From positions 1 through 64,000 of the forward strand of contig JAJEKV010000483.1 in assembly GCA_021234155.1 (NCBI GenBank): 64,000 nt of DNA. Direction: 5' to 3'. Source of the stretch: Isoetes taiwanensis. Its lineage: Eukaryota > Streptophyta > Lycopodiopsida > Isoetales > Isoetaceae. Shown piece by piece: positions 11,640 through 21,873 of this stretch; position 1 is the stretch's first letter; each line of letters begins with the position of its first letter. Below the pieces are notes generated by a model, which had not been told where the DNA came from, did no database searches, and saw only the letters and a program-made list of their open reading frames with translations. Made by a program: the position numbers and the translations under genes.

Positions 11640-12024
11640 CCAAGCATTGGAGGAGGAGCAAATTCAGCAAGCAAAGATGAAGGCAGGTCTGCAGTGGTTT
11701 CGTGATGGAGACCATTGTACGGGCTTCTTTTTTCGTGCAGCTAAGAGGCGTCGCATGACATCAACCATGTCCTCATTGCTTTTTTTAGAATGGTTCGATG
11801 CTATGAGCCCGGTGAACTTCGGCGACATCGCATAACCACTTCCGGACATTTTTTTTGAGAAACATCTTCCCTTTCAATCGGAAATGCAAGATGTTTCCAC
11901 CATCATCTCACGGTGAGCAGCGAGTCAATAGAGGCGACTATGGCGGTGATGATTTAGGTTCGGCGGTCTTTGAGGCGAAAAGAGGCAAATCTTTCGAGGT
12001 TTGGATGGTTTTGCCAATTGAGTT
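11640..12024 (+). pseudogene. LINE ORF2 segment upstream of RT
   Basis: The translation ALEEEQIQQAKMKAGLQWFR, DGDHCTGFFFRAAKRRR matches the conserved 'xWLxxGDxNTKFFHxxA' linker of plant LINE ORF2. After a frame change it ends in a KSPGPDGFPIEF-like phrase (read with frame shifts as AKRGKSF, then GFANE/PIEF), where the nested element cuts it. With the insert removed the frame continues as PIEFFQEYWEWLEPDVY. Confidence 0.7.
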
Positions 12025-13469
12025 CAACCATCATCAATTAAATTGGGATTATGTCAACTCCAAAAATCCGCCAACCTATAGTTGTTCTCTAGGGGCTTTT
12101 AGTTTTTTTTTTTTTTTTGTGCTTGAAAAATTACATAAATATTGCATTTCACTTATGTCTTTTATATGGAACTTGAAATATGTAAAAAAAAGCGAGCAAG
12201 TTTTCAAATTCATGAAATTACAATCCTAGGGCATTTGAGGCGAAAATGATAAATATTTGACAAAGATATTACATTTTTGTTTGGGCAAGAGTAGCCCCGA
12301 AATTATGGTTACATGATATAAATATCAATAAGACAATGATATTGTTCAGGAAAATATTAAGGGACCATTCCTTGCTTCTTCACGTAAAAAACACACGGTT
12401 GGAATTCATGTCAACTGTTCTATCTAGCTCTGGATGCAATTCTAGCACTTCACGCACGTCATCCCCATAGCCAAATTTGGTCTAATTACATCATTAAAGG
12501 ATCAACCCTTTACTTTGTACATCATCAAATTATGGTTTTATTTAGAAGTTTTGTCTAATTCTGGACCATTGAAATTAAATTGAATTACATTTTATCGAGC
12601 TCCATTGACAATGAACCGGGTACCTATAACCATGTCAGACATGGTTTTGAGTCATGTTGAGTTACCAATAATAGTTGACACCATGCCCCTTTTGAGCCTA
12701 GAGATGGCAATGGACCTATAAAAAAGTGGGTAAATAAAACCATTAAATACAATGCCAAGTAAAATGACAGAAAAGAAATAGTCTTTTTAGACACTTTGAC
12801 ATTAAGTACGTCCACTTCCAAAAAGCCCCTTAAGCCCCTTAGAAGCATCGTACTTGAGTTGTACACTTGGTTGGAGAAGTTGTTTACAAGAAAAAATTAT
12901 TATACTAGAAATATAATAACCTAAAGGCATATGTGAAACAAATAAAACTTACGTATATTATTTCGATCCATAACTATATAATTATATTATGGAATGCAAG
13001 GCAACTAGACTAAAAGAACTATAGCATGTCTGTGTGACTCTCAAACTATGCTAATCTTACTAAAAACATTAAACATTATAAACAAATTAAGGTTCGAACC
13101 TAATATTAATTTGCAAGTGAAGTTAGAAACCTAATATTGAATCACACAGCATAGCGATGGCGGCAAACAAGCGATGGCGGTCTATGCAAGGCCGTCTTTC
13201 TTCGTTTTGGGAGAAAACCATGGAGAATCTGAATCTCGTGCCTGGGGACGAGGCATGTGTGTGCACTGTCTGTCCCCAAGAACTAGGTGGAGCAGGATCT
13301 CATCCCACACTTCCAGTTGATTACGACATCTGTTCCCGAGGACTGGCCAAATCAGAATAGCGAGATTCCTAAGTCGTCTCAATCGGTTCTTTTCTGGATG
13401 CCAGAAGCCGCAGGTAGAGATGTACACTGATTAGGAATCAGCCATGCCGTTGGTACAAAACAGTTCAGG

Positions 13470-13747
13470 TGAAATCACGCCGAGCGTGATTTTAGAATCC
13501 TTTAGACCAGGTGCAATGTGATCTTGATTCCCTCAGATACAGATACACTGCAAATCACGCCTAGCATGATTTTGGAATCCTTCATACATAGGTGAAAATC
13601 ACTCAGAGCATCATTTTGAATTCCCTAAGACAAAAGTGCAACTAACGCCTAGCATGATTTTGCAATCTTCAGACAGCTGCAAGTCATGACGAACATGATT
13701 TTGGATGCCCTCACATATAGCTGCAAATCACGCCCAGCGTGATTTAA
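13470..13747. repeat. array of palindrome-bearing units, about 43-bp spacing
   Basis: The clearest units are AAATCACGC-CGA-GCGTGATTT at 13472-13492 and AAATCACGC-CCA-GCGTGATTT near 13725-13745. Diverged units lie near 13552, 13593, 13638 and 13679, with a very weak one near 13511. Each is a short inverted repeat with a 3-base centre, followed by AATCC/AATTCC and a run to the next unit. Such arrays inside DNA transposons often act as transposase-binding sites (family knowledge; inference here). Confidence 0.75.
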
Positions 13748-14216
13748 ATTCCACTCACTCATAGATCATGCCAGGTGGAGATCATGCCAGGAATAATTTA
13801 AGACGTGCAAATAATGCTAAATTATGCTTAAGGATTTCCTTAGCAATGTCCAAATCATTGTTGTTGTGATGAAAATGAAGTCAGAAAAGGAAAAGCAGAC
13901 CACATTCAGCCTGGTTTGGGATTTCATCGTATGCTCTCTTTATTCTTGTTAAATCTAGGGATATATTCAGAGATATCAAGTCTTAATCAAGCTTGAGGTT
14001 GCTGGCTATCTATATATTTGGTTCTAGATGCTGAAGTCAGGAAGCTATGGACGACTAGCCATAAGAATGCATCAGAATGCATCTGTTTGACATAAAGCAG
14101 GCATAGACATAGGCAGCATAGGAATGAATCATTTTATGCATGTGGTCAACCAGATGGAGGAAAAATTGTGTTGAATGCAATGGTTTCAAGATTTCAAACC
14201 AGCCAAGAATAATAAG

Positions 14217-14273
14217 GGACACAATATTGATTCTTACCTCTCAAGGGACACAGTATTGATTCTTACCTCTCAA
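14217..14273. repeat. 28-bp tandem duplication
   Basis: GGGACACAATATTGATTCTT is followed directly by GGGACACAGTATTGATTCTT, each with ACCTCTCAA after it. It is a small local duplication inside the nested element. A CTTATACGTCC(A/T)GGC phrase is likewise doubled near 14325 and 14380. Confidence 0.8.
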
Positions 14274-15919
14274 GGATGCAAGGATGGCGACTTCCATAAC
14301 CATTTTGTGGCACATCTTTTGCTTATACGTCCAGGCGCCAAAGAATCATCCGATCCCGCAAAGTAAAACTTCTTGTTCTTATACGTCCTGGCAGCAAAGA
14401 AACATTTCGTAACTGTAACTGTTTTGTTTTCGTAAGTGTTATTTTCAAACTGTTTTTTCCCGCTCAAGCACATTTATTGCTTATTTTTCCGCTCATTCAT
14501 AAGAAAAGCCTCCTTTCCTTTCTAGCCCAGACGCACGGTTCATATGCAGGGGTCCACGAAAAGATTGACTTGGCTTACCAAGATCAAATCTGTAGAAAAG
14601 AACAGCGTTCCAAAGAACATTGGATACCGCATTGGATACCGCAGGGACAAGCGAATATGGAGAAAGGATGTAGAAAAAAAACGGCGTTGAAAAGAACCTT
14701 TGGATCACGGAGGACAAGCGGATATGGAGACCATTTCTGACCGGATATCGTCCACAACATTGTAAACCTTCTTCCTCTTAGAAGGCGGCTTTGTCCATTT
14801 GCCGGAGTTGCCGGTTCTTGTCTTTGGCTTTCTTAGGGTTCTTTGTCGAATTTTGCGGGTTAGACCTTTGTAATCTTCGGTATGTACATAATAAAAGCGA
14901 AAGATTCACGTTGATTGCATTTTCCTAATTCTGGCCTGATTGCTTTTTCCTCACGCCAAAGCAAGCTCTTCTTTTATTCATTTTTCAATTGCAAAGCATG
15001 TCTGCTTTGTGAAATACGCTAAAAAAAAATTTTTTTTTTTGGTTTTAGCACGGAATATGGGCTTGTGAAGCCAAAAGCGTGCCTCTGTTTTTCAATGAAG
15101 CCTTCTTTTTCGTCTCATTATCTATTTTTTAAGGTATCTATTATTTTACCTTTTATATTTTTAGGTAAATTTATCTTTTTTAGCTTGTTTTCTATGTGAT
15201 TGAATGCATCCTAATGTGACCCACTTTTGAAATAAACCCGACTTTTTTAGACTCATTTTTCGGTTTCTTCAACCATTATTTTGTATTACACCATTATGTA
15301 TAATTTTGAATTACACCATTATTTTGGTAGCATCTGTTTTTTATAAGTTGATTCATGATATCGTGTTTATGCAATAGGTATTTTGAGAAGCATTGGAACA
15401 TGTTTTGGGTGATAGCACAATCAAGTGAGTGGTGCCATTTTGGAAATGTGAATCTTATACGTCCTGCTTATTACGAGTCTCCATTTCCTTATTAATTTAG
15501 GACTAATTCTCATTTCTTGAATATTGTAGCTATTATACGAGAAGCTATATATTGGGATGAATTTGTCTTTGTGCATCGATGAAGCTAGGAAGTATGAAAG
15601 GTTTTGGCTAAAAGGTGGAGGAGAAAGATTGTAGGTTTTACAAAAGATAATAACTTGAGCTTGTCTTTCTTTATTTTTTCAATGAAATTGGAGCTTATCT
15701 CATTTTACGAAACTCAATAATTGTATCTTCAACAAGTGATTGAGTAAAAGTTCTCTTTTTGCAAAACATGACATCTTGCTTATTGTGAAATGTAACATGC
15801 TATTTCGTTTTCATAATTTTGACATGAAATGTATGAATTTGAATATGCTACTAAAAACATGCAATCTAAAATTTGTCCCAAAATTAAGACATAATCCCAA
15901 TTTAATTGAATGATGGTTG

Positions 15920-16690
15920 TTCTTCCAGGAGTATTGGGAATGGCTGGAGCCAGATGTATATGATGCTTTCTGTGACTTTCGGCGGTCCACTGCTTTGGAT
16001 AGAATTCTAAACACAGGTGCCATCTCACTCATCCCCAAAGTCAAGGATCCTCAGACTATTTAGGATTGGCTGACCCATTACCTTATTATCGTCCAGGTAT
16101 ATAAGATCTTCACCAAGGCTTTTGCAGGCGGGTAAAGGACATCTTGGCGAGTCCATCTCAACAACCCAGTCGGGTTTTCTTCCAAAAGCGGTGCATTTTG
16201 AATAATGTTCTTTGCTGCTTACAGGGAATTTATTGGGCGCGTAGGCAAAACCTTCGGTTGTATACCTTAAGCTTGATTTTGCAAAAGCTTATGGCGAGTG
16301 TCGACTTGGAAATTCATCATGCCGATGTATCTTTGAGGCCCGACAATTCACATCGATATTATGAAGTGCATATCTCCACTTTCAGGCGTATCTGTTCCAT
16401 GGTGAGCCGTCACATGCCTTTTCACTTTCGGTCATGGTATTCACCGGGGATGCCCTTTAGCACCATTGCTTTTCGCCCAATTGTTGTAGAGGCTTTGTCA
16501 CGATTATTCACCATTACAGCGGCGGAGGGACTTCTCCATGGTCTTGCAATGGAGGACTGACACACAAGAGGTTTGCAATCAATATCGAGACGACACCTTC
16601 CTCTTCCTAAGTAAGCTAATGAAGAGAATCTTGCTACTACCAAAATGCTTTTAGATACTTTTTTTTCGGCTTACGGTGTTCTTGTGGGGT
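15920..16690 (+). pseudogene. LINE reverse transcriptase domain, frameshifted
   Basis: Joined across frames, the plus strand reads EYWEWLEPDVYDAFCDF, NTGAISLIPKVKDP (the LIPK motif), a degraded RPIxL region, YKIFTKA, LRLYTLKLDFAKAY-like, a YSPGMPFSTIAF-like stretch (the GxxQGxPLSPxLF region), then IVVEALSRLFTITAAEGLLH. The YADD box is lost in frameshifted sequence near 16590. The order and motifs are those of a plant L1-type LINE; it differs from the R1 reverse transcriptase on the opposite strand. Confidence 0.75.
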
Positions 16691-17560
16691 GGCGAAGTGT
16701 GCGACTTTGTGGACATTGGATAATCCGGCTCCGGCATGTGTTCCACGATTATCCATGGAAATTACTAGCGCATGGACATGCCATCTTGTTGGGGATTCGG
16801 TTGGCATCCATGTTACTATGGGAGCTGCATGGGAGGAGATCATTAGGGGTTTGGAGAAGCACTTGTTACGGTGGTCCTTTGCTAAGTTGTCTCTTGCGGG
16901 TCACATTACGGTGGCCAAGTCGGTCCTTAGTAGTACCCATGTTTATATGGCATCCTTACGCTAGCACCACGGATCAAAGTCGCGTGAGCTCATTGCAATA
17001 GTTGAACTTTATTTGGAAGTCTTGAGGAAGGTGTTGTGGTTAAGGTGGCTTGGTGAAGTGCATCCCTTCCAAAATGGGCGGGTGGTGCGGGTATGATGGA
17101 CTTCTTCTTTGAGAGCAAAGTGCTTATTTCAAAGTTCATTTGGAGACTCTGAATGGTGAGGATGACTCTCACAGTTCACGCTTTCTTAGACAAGCTCTTG
17201 GTCCTTTGTATCCCTCTAGGCAAGAAGGTACATCAAACCAGTCCTATCTTGAGCTTTATTTCCGGGCTATGACCTTTTCCAAGTGCTTCTCCTTTTTTGC
17301 GTGGCTTATTGGCGGCATGGGAGGCTGATCGAGACATCTTTTTCAGCCATGCCCCTCTATCCACACCCTATTGGAGACTCCATGGTGGTGGGCTGCTTTG
17401 CCTCCGGACCCCTCGGCACCTCCATTGGCGGCCTCAATTCATCCCCTTACCACGAGAGGCGATGGGTTCTTGCGGTGTTGTCTCTATTCAAGCATGGTAG
17501 TAGGAGGGGGTAGCCCTCTTGTCTTGGCCTGAATTTCAGGCAAAGTTCTGCTCTCTCGTT
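16691..17560 (+). pseudogene. LINE post-RT connecting region
   Basis: The frame at 16689-16964 gives HLVGDSVGIHVTM, WEEIIRGLEKHLLRWSFAKL, SLAGHITVAKSVLSSTHVYM. This follows the conserved plant-LINE sequence after RT (thumb-like region with 'W..RxLSxAGRxxLxxxVLxSxxxY'). Later fragments (SKFIWRL, then NGEDDSHSSRFLRQAL) continue it. Several frame changes are needed. Confidence 0.7.
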
Positions 17561-17729
17561 GGGATGTATCTCTATGGGAGAAGGTCTTGAGAAAATTTGC
17601 CTCTTATAGTGCAAGTTGGTGTTCTTTGAAAGGGTGCCATGGGATTTGTCATGAAAATATTCACAAAGGCAAAGCGGTTTGTCGGTCGATTATATCGCCT
17701 TCTTTTAGCACCACAACCCCTCCGGTTGC

Positions 17730-18260
17730 GGATGGGTGGCACCTACATGTTCCACGGCCCACTTTGTGCCGTACATGGCGATGGCTTTGGGATAGGTTGC
17801 TCCACCCTAAAGTCTACTGTATTGTGGTGGCGGGTTATCCCGCAGTGCACGGGTTAATGCCTTCGACATCGCTATGATCCTCGCGGATGCTGCGGGTTGC
17901 TCTGCGACATGCCCCCTCGCCTTCGGACGTTGAGACTTTTGAGCATTGTCTCTTTGATTGTCACGAGGTTCAACGGTGGTCGGCTACAAGGTTTGTTTAA
18001 CAATACATTGAATTTGCCGATGCATCCTTTTGGCATCCTATCCCAATGCATGGCCTTGACTAAACAAAGGGCATTTCATCTTGGCTCGGTTGGCTCCTAT
18101 GGTGGTCGATATGGGGAGTCGTCGGACACCACATCTTTCGGGGCATTTATTCATGCGCACGGTGTTATTCGATTGGTCGGAAAAGATATTGGTGACCCTA
18201 CGAGTGTTCCTCCCTTGACTCGAAGCGGTGGTGGGCATGCGGATTCGATATCTTGAATTG
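17730..18260 (+). pseudogene. LINE C-terminal zf-RVT region
   Basis: WHLHVPRPTLCRTWRWLWDR, LLHPKVYCIVVAGYP and, after a shift, DVETFEHCLFDCHEVQRW match the zf-RVT module (WxxLW...PKVxxFxWR...ETxxHxxxxC) that ends plant LINE ORF2. It lies about 160 bp before the poly(A) signal. A homologous zf-RVT occurs in the fragment at 62738. Confidence 0.7.
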
Positions 18261-18420
18261 ATTCTTATCATTAGTCTTCTATTCGGAGTAAGTACATTGT
18301 GCTCGGGCTCGTTTACGTGGCATCTTTGTGTGCTTACACGGTTAGATGAGACATGTAAAATTTTGTACTTTTCTCCGATTAATAAACTTTTTGGCTTTTC
18401 GTCCTTCAAAAAAAACAAAA

Positions 18421-20278
18421 AATATATAGTCAAATAGCATGGGGATATTGGACATCCCGCCACACACTCCCATATTATTTGTTGATAGAGTGGTACGATG
18501 GAAGCGATTGTGACTATTTTATACCTTTGCATTTTTAGGTTCGTATGGGATGCTTTCGGCTCTACGAAGAAAGATATTGTTTAGGATTATTCTATTAGAG
18601 TTGACCTTGACTACACATTAGACTTTGTCTTAGATTGAATTGAGAATAGAAGAATTAGGATTTGCTAGAAGGAAGATAAATAATTCTGAGATAAGAGAAA
18701 AGAAGTTCCACTACAAAATTGTTATTGCACATTTGGAACATAAGGTTAGCTAATGGTGGTTAGACATCGTCGGTTTATTCTTTGGAAAGAGAGTTATAAG
18801 AAGAAGGTTCATGTCCATCAAAATCTTCTTGTATATGCTTTCAATCGTTGTAGTCAAAATAAATTGCAAGTTCGTTACATTCCAACTAGAATGCTCCCAA
18901 AGCGGTTTTAGACATGAGCTAATTTGGCACTTCTTGGGAAGAGGAAGCTTGGTCTATAGGGCAATGTCATCGTTTTGAGTCCATTAGTGAGCCAATTCAT
19001 AGTTCCCAAGTCGAGGTTGCCCTCCATCCCCTGGGCCTTGAGAAGAGGACATTTGAGGGCAAAGCCGCTTGAGGAAGGATTTTTAGGATCCATCTTTTTA
19101 ACGACCACGGCCCTCTCTCTATGTGATGACATGGTGCGGATCTGGTTGAATTTGGCATAGGCAAGGGTGCAAAACACCTACCACTATTCTAGGCACAACT
19201 TGTTGTTGGGCCCTAATGTCACACTTCCCCAAGTCGAACAAGACCAAGACAACAAGACCAAGCGTGGCTATCTCACCCGGTGGGGAGAGGCTAGACCTAG
19301 GAGATGGACCTCAAAAAGGCCATGAGGCAACTTTTTCTTCGAGGGGTGTTGTGCGCTAATGCACACTTGTGGACTCGCTCGCCTATTCGACCATTGAATC
19401 CTTGATTCATTCATCTTGAATCCTCCAAGGCTTGAAATACAAGCTTGCGTTTAGTTGTCCCTACTTGATTTCTTTTGAAAGATAGGGTTCTCTAAATTTT
19501 TCGACCTTTAGTGGTGTCATCCATGTTTCATACACCATTGTTCTTTGGGTGAGGTTATTTCAGAGTCGCATGTTTTGTATCTATGGGAGCTTTCGAAAGT
19601 ACTTAGAAAAGTATTAAAACATTGGGTACTTTGAAGGCTTTCAAGACCTTATTAAACATGGAGTTTGAATGCGGATGCAATATTTCTTGTTTCTAACATC
19701 AACGTCTTCATATGAAGTTGAGCATTAAAGTGTTTTTATTTCCCGATTTTTTGAGCGATTATGAAAAGTAGAAAAGTGCTCGGATGTTAAGTACTCAAAG
19801 TATGTACTTTGGGAAGTGTCGAAAGTGGTACACCCTAGCATCTATTACCTTACTGCAGAGGTAGATTTATTATCTTTATTTCACTTGTTTGTAGATAGTA
19901 GGTTAAAGATCCCACCTTTAAAGAAACTGTTGAATGAAGAGAAACTGCCGATGAGAGGCTGATGCAGGATTGCATGCATCCTCGCCTTGCCCATAGTGGC
20001 GATTCAGGCAAATTGATCAATGCAATTATTTGGTCATATATAATATCCATGTGTTGATGGAAAATTAAGTAATAACAAATGTCTTTTAGAAAATTGTGAT
20101 AAGCTTTTAAAATCATATCTTTCTCATAGAGTGACACGTTATGCTATCAATTTTTCTCATAGAAGGAAGGAAGGAAGTATAGAACAGACATTCAAAGTCG
20201 GGCAGGTGCACTTACAGAGTTTTAACATTGTAACATTTGAGTCATGGTTACTGGCACGGGATGAATTTCGAGCAACTA
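18421..20278 (-). mobile_element. R1 repeat, copy 2 continued (rest of A, A', B, C)
   Basis: After the LINE's duplicated target (18421-18431) the R1 A block resumes, giving the GCPxSP half of its reverse transcriptase, then A' (about 18560-18735), B (about 18736-19470) and C (to 20278). It ends at GAGCAACTA, where the DEF element begins. B is present here but has been lost from R1 copies that belong to the 3.9-kb array. Confidence 0.6.
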
Positions 20279-20403
20279 ATATGTAGCATAATAACATGGG
20301 GTTTTCTTTGTGTTTTTGTATGCTTTTCACTAAGGTTTTCCTATGATTTCGTGATGTATTCAAATGAATGTACTAATGCGTACATCTAGAGTGCACCATT
20401 TAT

Positions 20404-20600
20404 GAGCCATTGATTTTAGCCTTTTTTTTCAATGGTCAATAACCAATGGCTCACAACAAAAGCCTTTTTTTGTGCATGTGGTGCATAATGGGCACATGAA
20501 GGGCCATTGATTTTAGCCTTTTTTTTCCAATGGTCAACAACCAATGGCTCACAACAAAAGCCCTCTTTTTGTGTGTGTGGTGCCTAATGGGCACATGAAG
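20404..20600. repeat. D-block doubled hairpin
   Basis: GAGCCATTG (20404-20412) pairs with CAATGGCTC (20444-20452) around a T-rich loop. The whole stretch, with the following GTGGTGCATAATGGGCACAT phrase, is repeated once about 115 bp later. The same doubled hairpin is present in all six longer DEF copies. Confidence 0.7.
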
Positions 20601-21307
20601 GGCTTGAAGGCGCATGTAGTGCAGTTTCCCCGCCGACAACACATTTCTTATCCTAACTTTTGATTTAGAGCTCTGTTTGAGATGATTTTTAGAGCGTTGG
20701 AAAGCTCTCTCCGAGATTTTTTTGATAGTATATGATATGGATAATTATCTATGCTAAAACAGCAATTTTTCGGCCGGGTTTGGTAGGCTTTCACATCCTA
20801 CCAGCTGATTAATAAAGGATTGCGCTATTGAATATTGTTTTATGGCTCATTTCGAATGAAGCTTGCAAAAAATTACCATGCATTTTTTAGATTTTGAGGC
20901 AGTTATTAAGCAAATTCCAAGGCTTCTAGATCCTTGTGCTAACAAAGCGTAAAAGTTTTCAGTTTGGTTTCTCACGACAAGAATCCATGGAGGCCAAAGG
21001 TCTTTGTTAAATTCAGTTAAAAAAATGTTTGTGTATGGGTGTTGCAAACTTTATGACTTTCAGAATAATGGGATCAATCTGCTCTATCTTTATGGTAACT
21101 TTTACTTATGTTCTATTTGTTTTATTGTGATCAAATTCAAAAGCTACAGGTGGTGAAAGCCTCAAATGAATTCTAGTCTTTTTCTGGTTTGAATTCTAAA
21201 ATTTTTTGTCACAGGGGGGGGGTGACGCGTCCCTAAAACCCAGAAGGGGCAACCATTTTTTTTGCAACACAAACCATTAACATCCAACATATAAAAATTA
21301 AACCCCC

Positions 21308-21873
21308 CAACACATAACAACCAGTACATAACAACCAACACATAACAACCATTGACATTAACAACCAACACATAACTACCATTGACATTAATTAACACAA
21401 CCATTGGGTCCAACACATTTAAATTAAAATCCCCCTTAAACCCCCTTTGGTTTGGGTGCATATTCACACACCCCCTTTGGTTTGGGTGCATATTCAATGA
21501 GGGGATTGGATAGGCATATTCACCTTGTTTATTCCCCAATCCATATATGTAAAGTTCCTCATTTGTGGAAATCTTATGGTATTTACAAAAATTTGTTATC
21601 TTTGATGTATAACAAGATTTGTAAAAATACCATAAGATTTCAAGCGAATACTATATGGTGTTGATTAAGGAATAAAGGGTGAATATGCCTATCCGCGACT
21701 CTGGTGAATATGCACCCAAACCAAAGGGGTGTGTGAATATGCACCCAAACCAAAGGGGGTTTAAGAGGGATTTTAATTTAAATGTGTTGGACCCAATGGT
21801 TGTGTTAATTAACGTCAATGGTAGTTATGTGTTGGTTGTTAATGTCAATGGTTGTTATGTGTTGGTAGTTATG
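21308..21873. repeat. F fold-back with minisatellite arms
   Basis: The left arm (21308-21480) is built of short repeats of AACAACCAACACAT and CCATTGACATTAA, followed by TTTGGTTTGGGTGCATATTC. The right arm (21705-21873) is its reverse complement (GAATATGCACCCAAACCAAA ... GGTTGTTATGTGTTG). Arms of about 170 bp frame a spacer of about 225 bp. In this copy the TTTGGTTTGGGTGCATATTC phrase is duplicated in the left arm. This is the architecture of fold-back elements. Confidence 0.75.

Larger units (their letters stand above)
12025..15919. mobile_element. 3.9-kb terminal-inverted-repeat DNA element nested in the LINE
   Basis: The left end (CAACCATCAT..., 12025-12055) and right end (...ATGATGGTTG, 15888-15919) are inverted copies about 31-32 bp long with a single indel. 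The flanking bases are TT on both sides (TTC if one terminal base is excluded), giving a 2-3 bp target duplication. Removing the element restores the host LINE reading frame. I find no transposase, so it appears non-autonomous. Its interior carries an array of palindrome-bearing repeats (13470-13747) and short tandem duplications. The superfamily is not assigned. Confidence 0.7.
11606..18420 (+). mobile_element. 5'-truncated LINE (non-LTR retrotransposon) with nested DNA element
   Basis: The element lies between two copies of AATATATAGTC (11595-11605 and 18421-18431), a 10-11 bp target-site duplication inside an R1 A block. At its 3' end a polyadenylation signal AATAAA (18381-18386) precedes an A-rich tail (about 18408-18420), so it is inserted in plus orientation. 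It begins in the linker between endonuclease and reverse transcriptase, so it is 5'-truncated. The LINE sequence itself is 11606-12024 plus 15920-18420 (about 2.9 kb); the middle is a later insertion. Many stops and frameshifts make it inactive. Confidence 0.85.
20279..21873. mobile_element. DEF element, copy 1, inserted at the R1 C-A junction
   Basis: It begins ATATGTAGCATAATAACA and ends in the right arm of a fold-back (...GGTTGTTATGTGTTG). Flanking R1 reads GAGCAACTA before and TGTTGTCTAG after, matching the uninterrupted junction at 9321-9335 and 11375-11390. Part D has inverted repeats and a doubled 120-bp stretch; E is about 580 bp with weak ORFs of unknown identity; F (from about 21270) is a fold-back. 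No transposase is recognised. The exact ends and any duplication are blurred because the fold-back arm resembles the target (TATGTTG). Confidence 0.6.

Noticed and set aside
13470-13747. Possible CRISPR array (regular palindromic repeats with about 20-bp spacers)
   Set aside because: Plant nuclear context, diverged repeats, irregular spacers and no cas genes; better explained as subterminal repeats of a DNA element.
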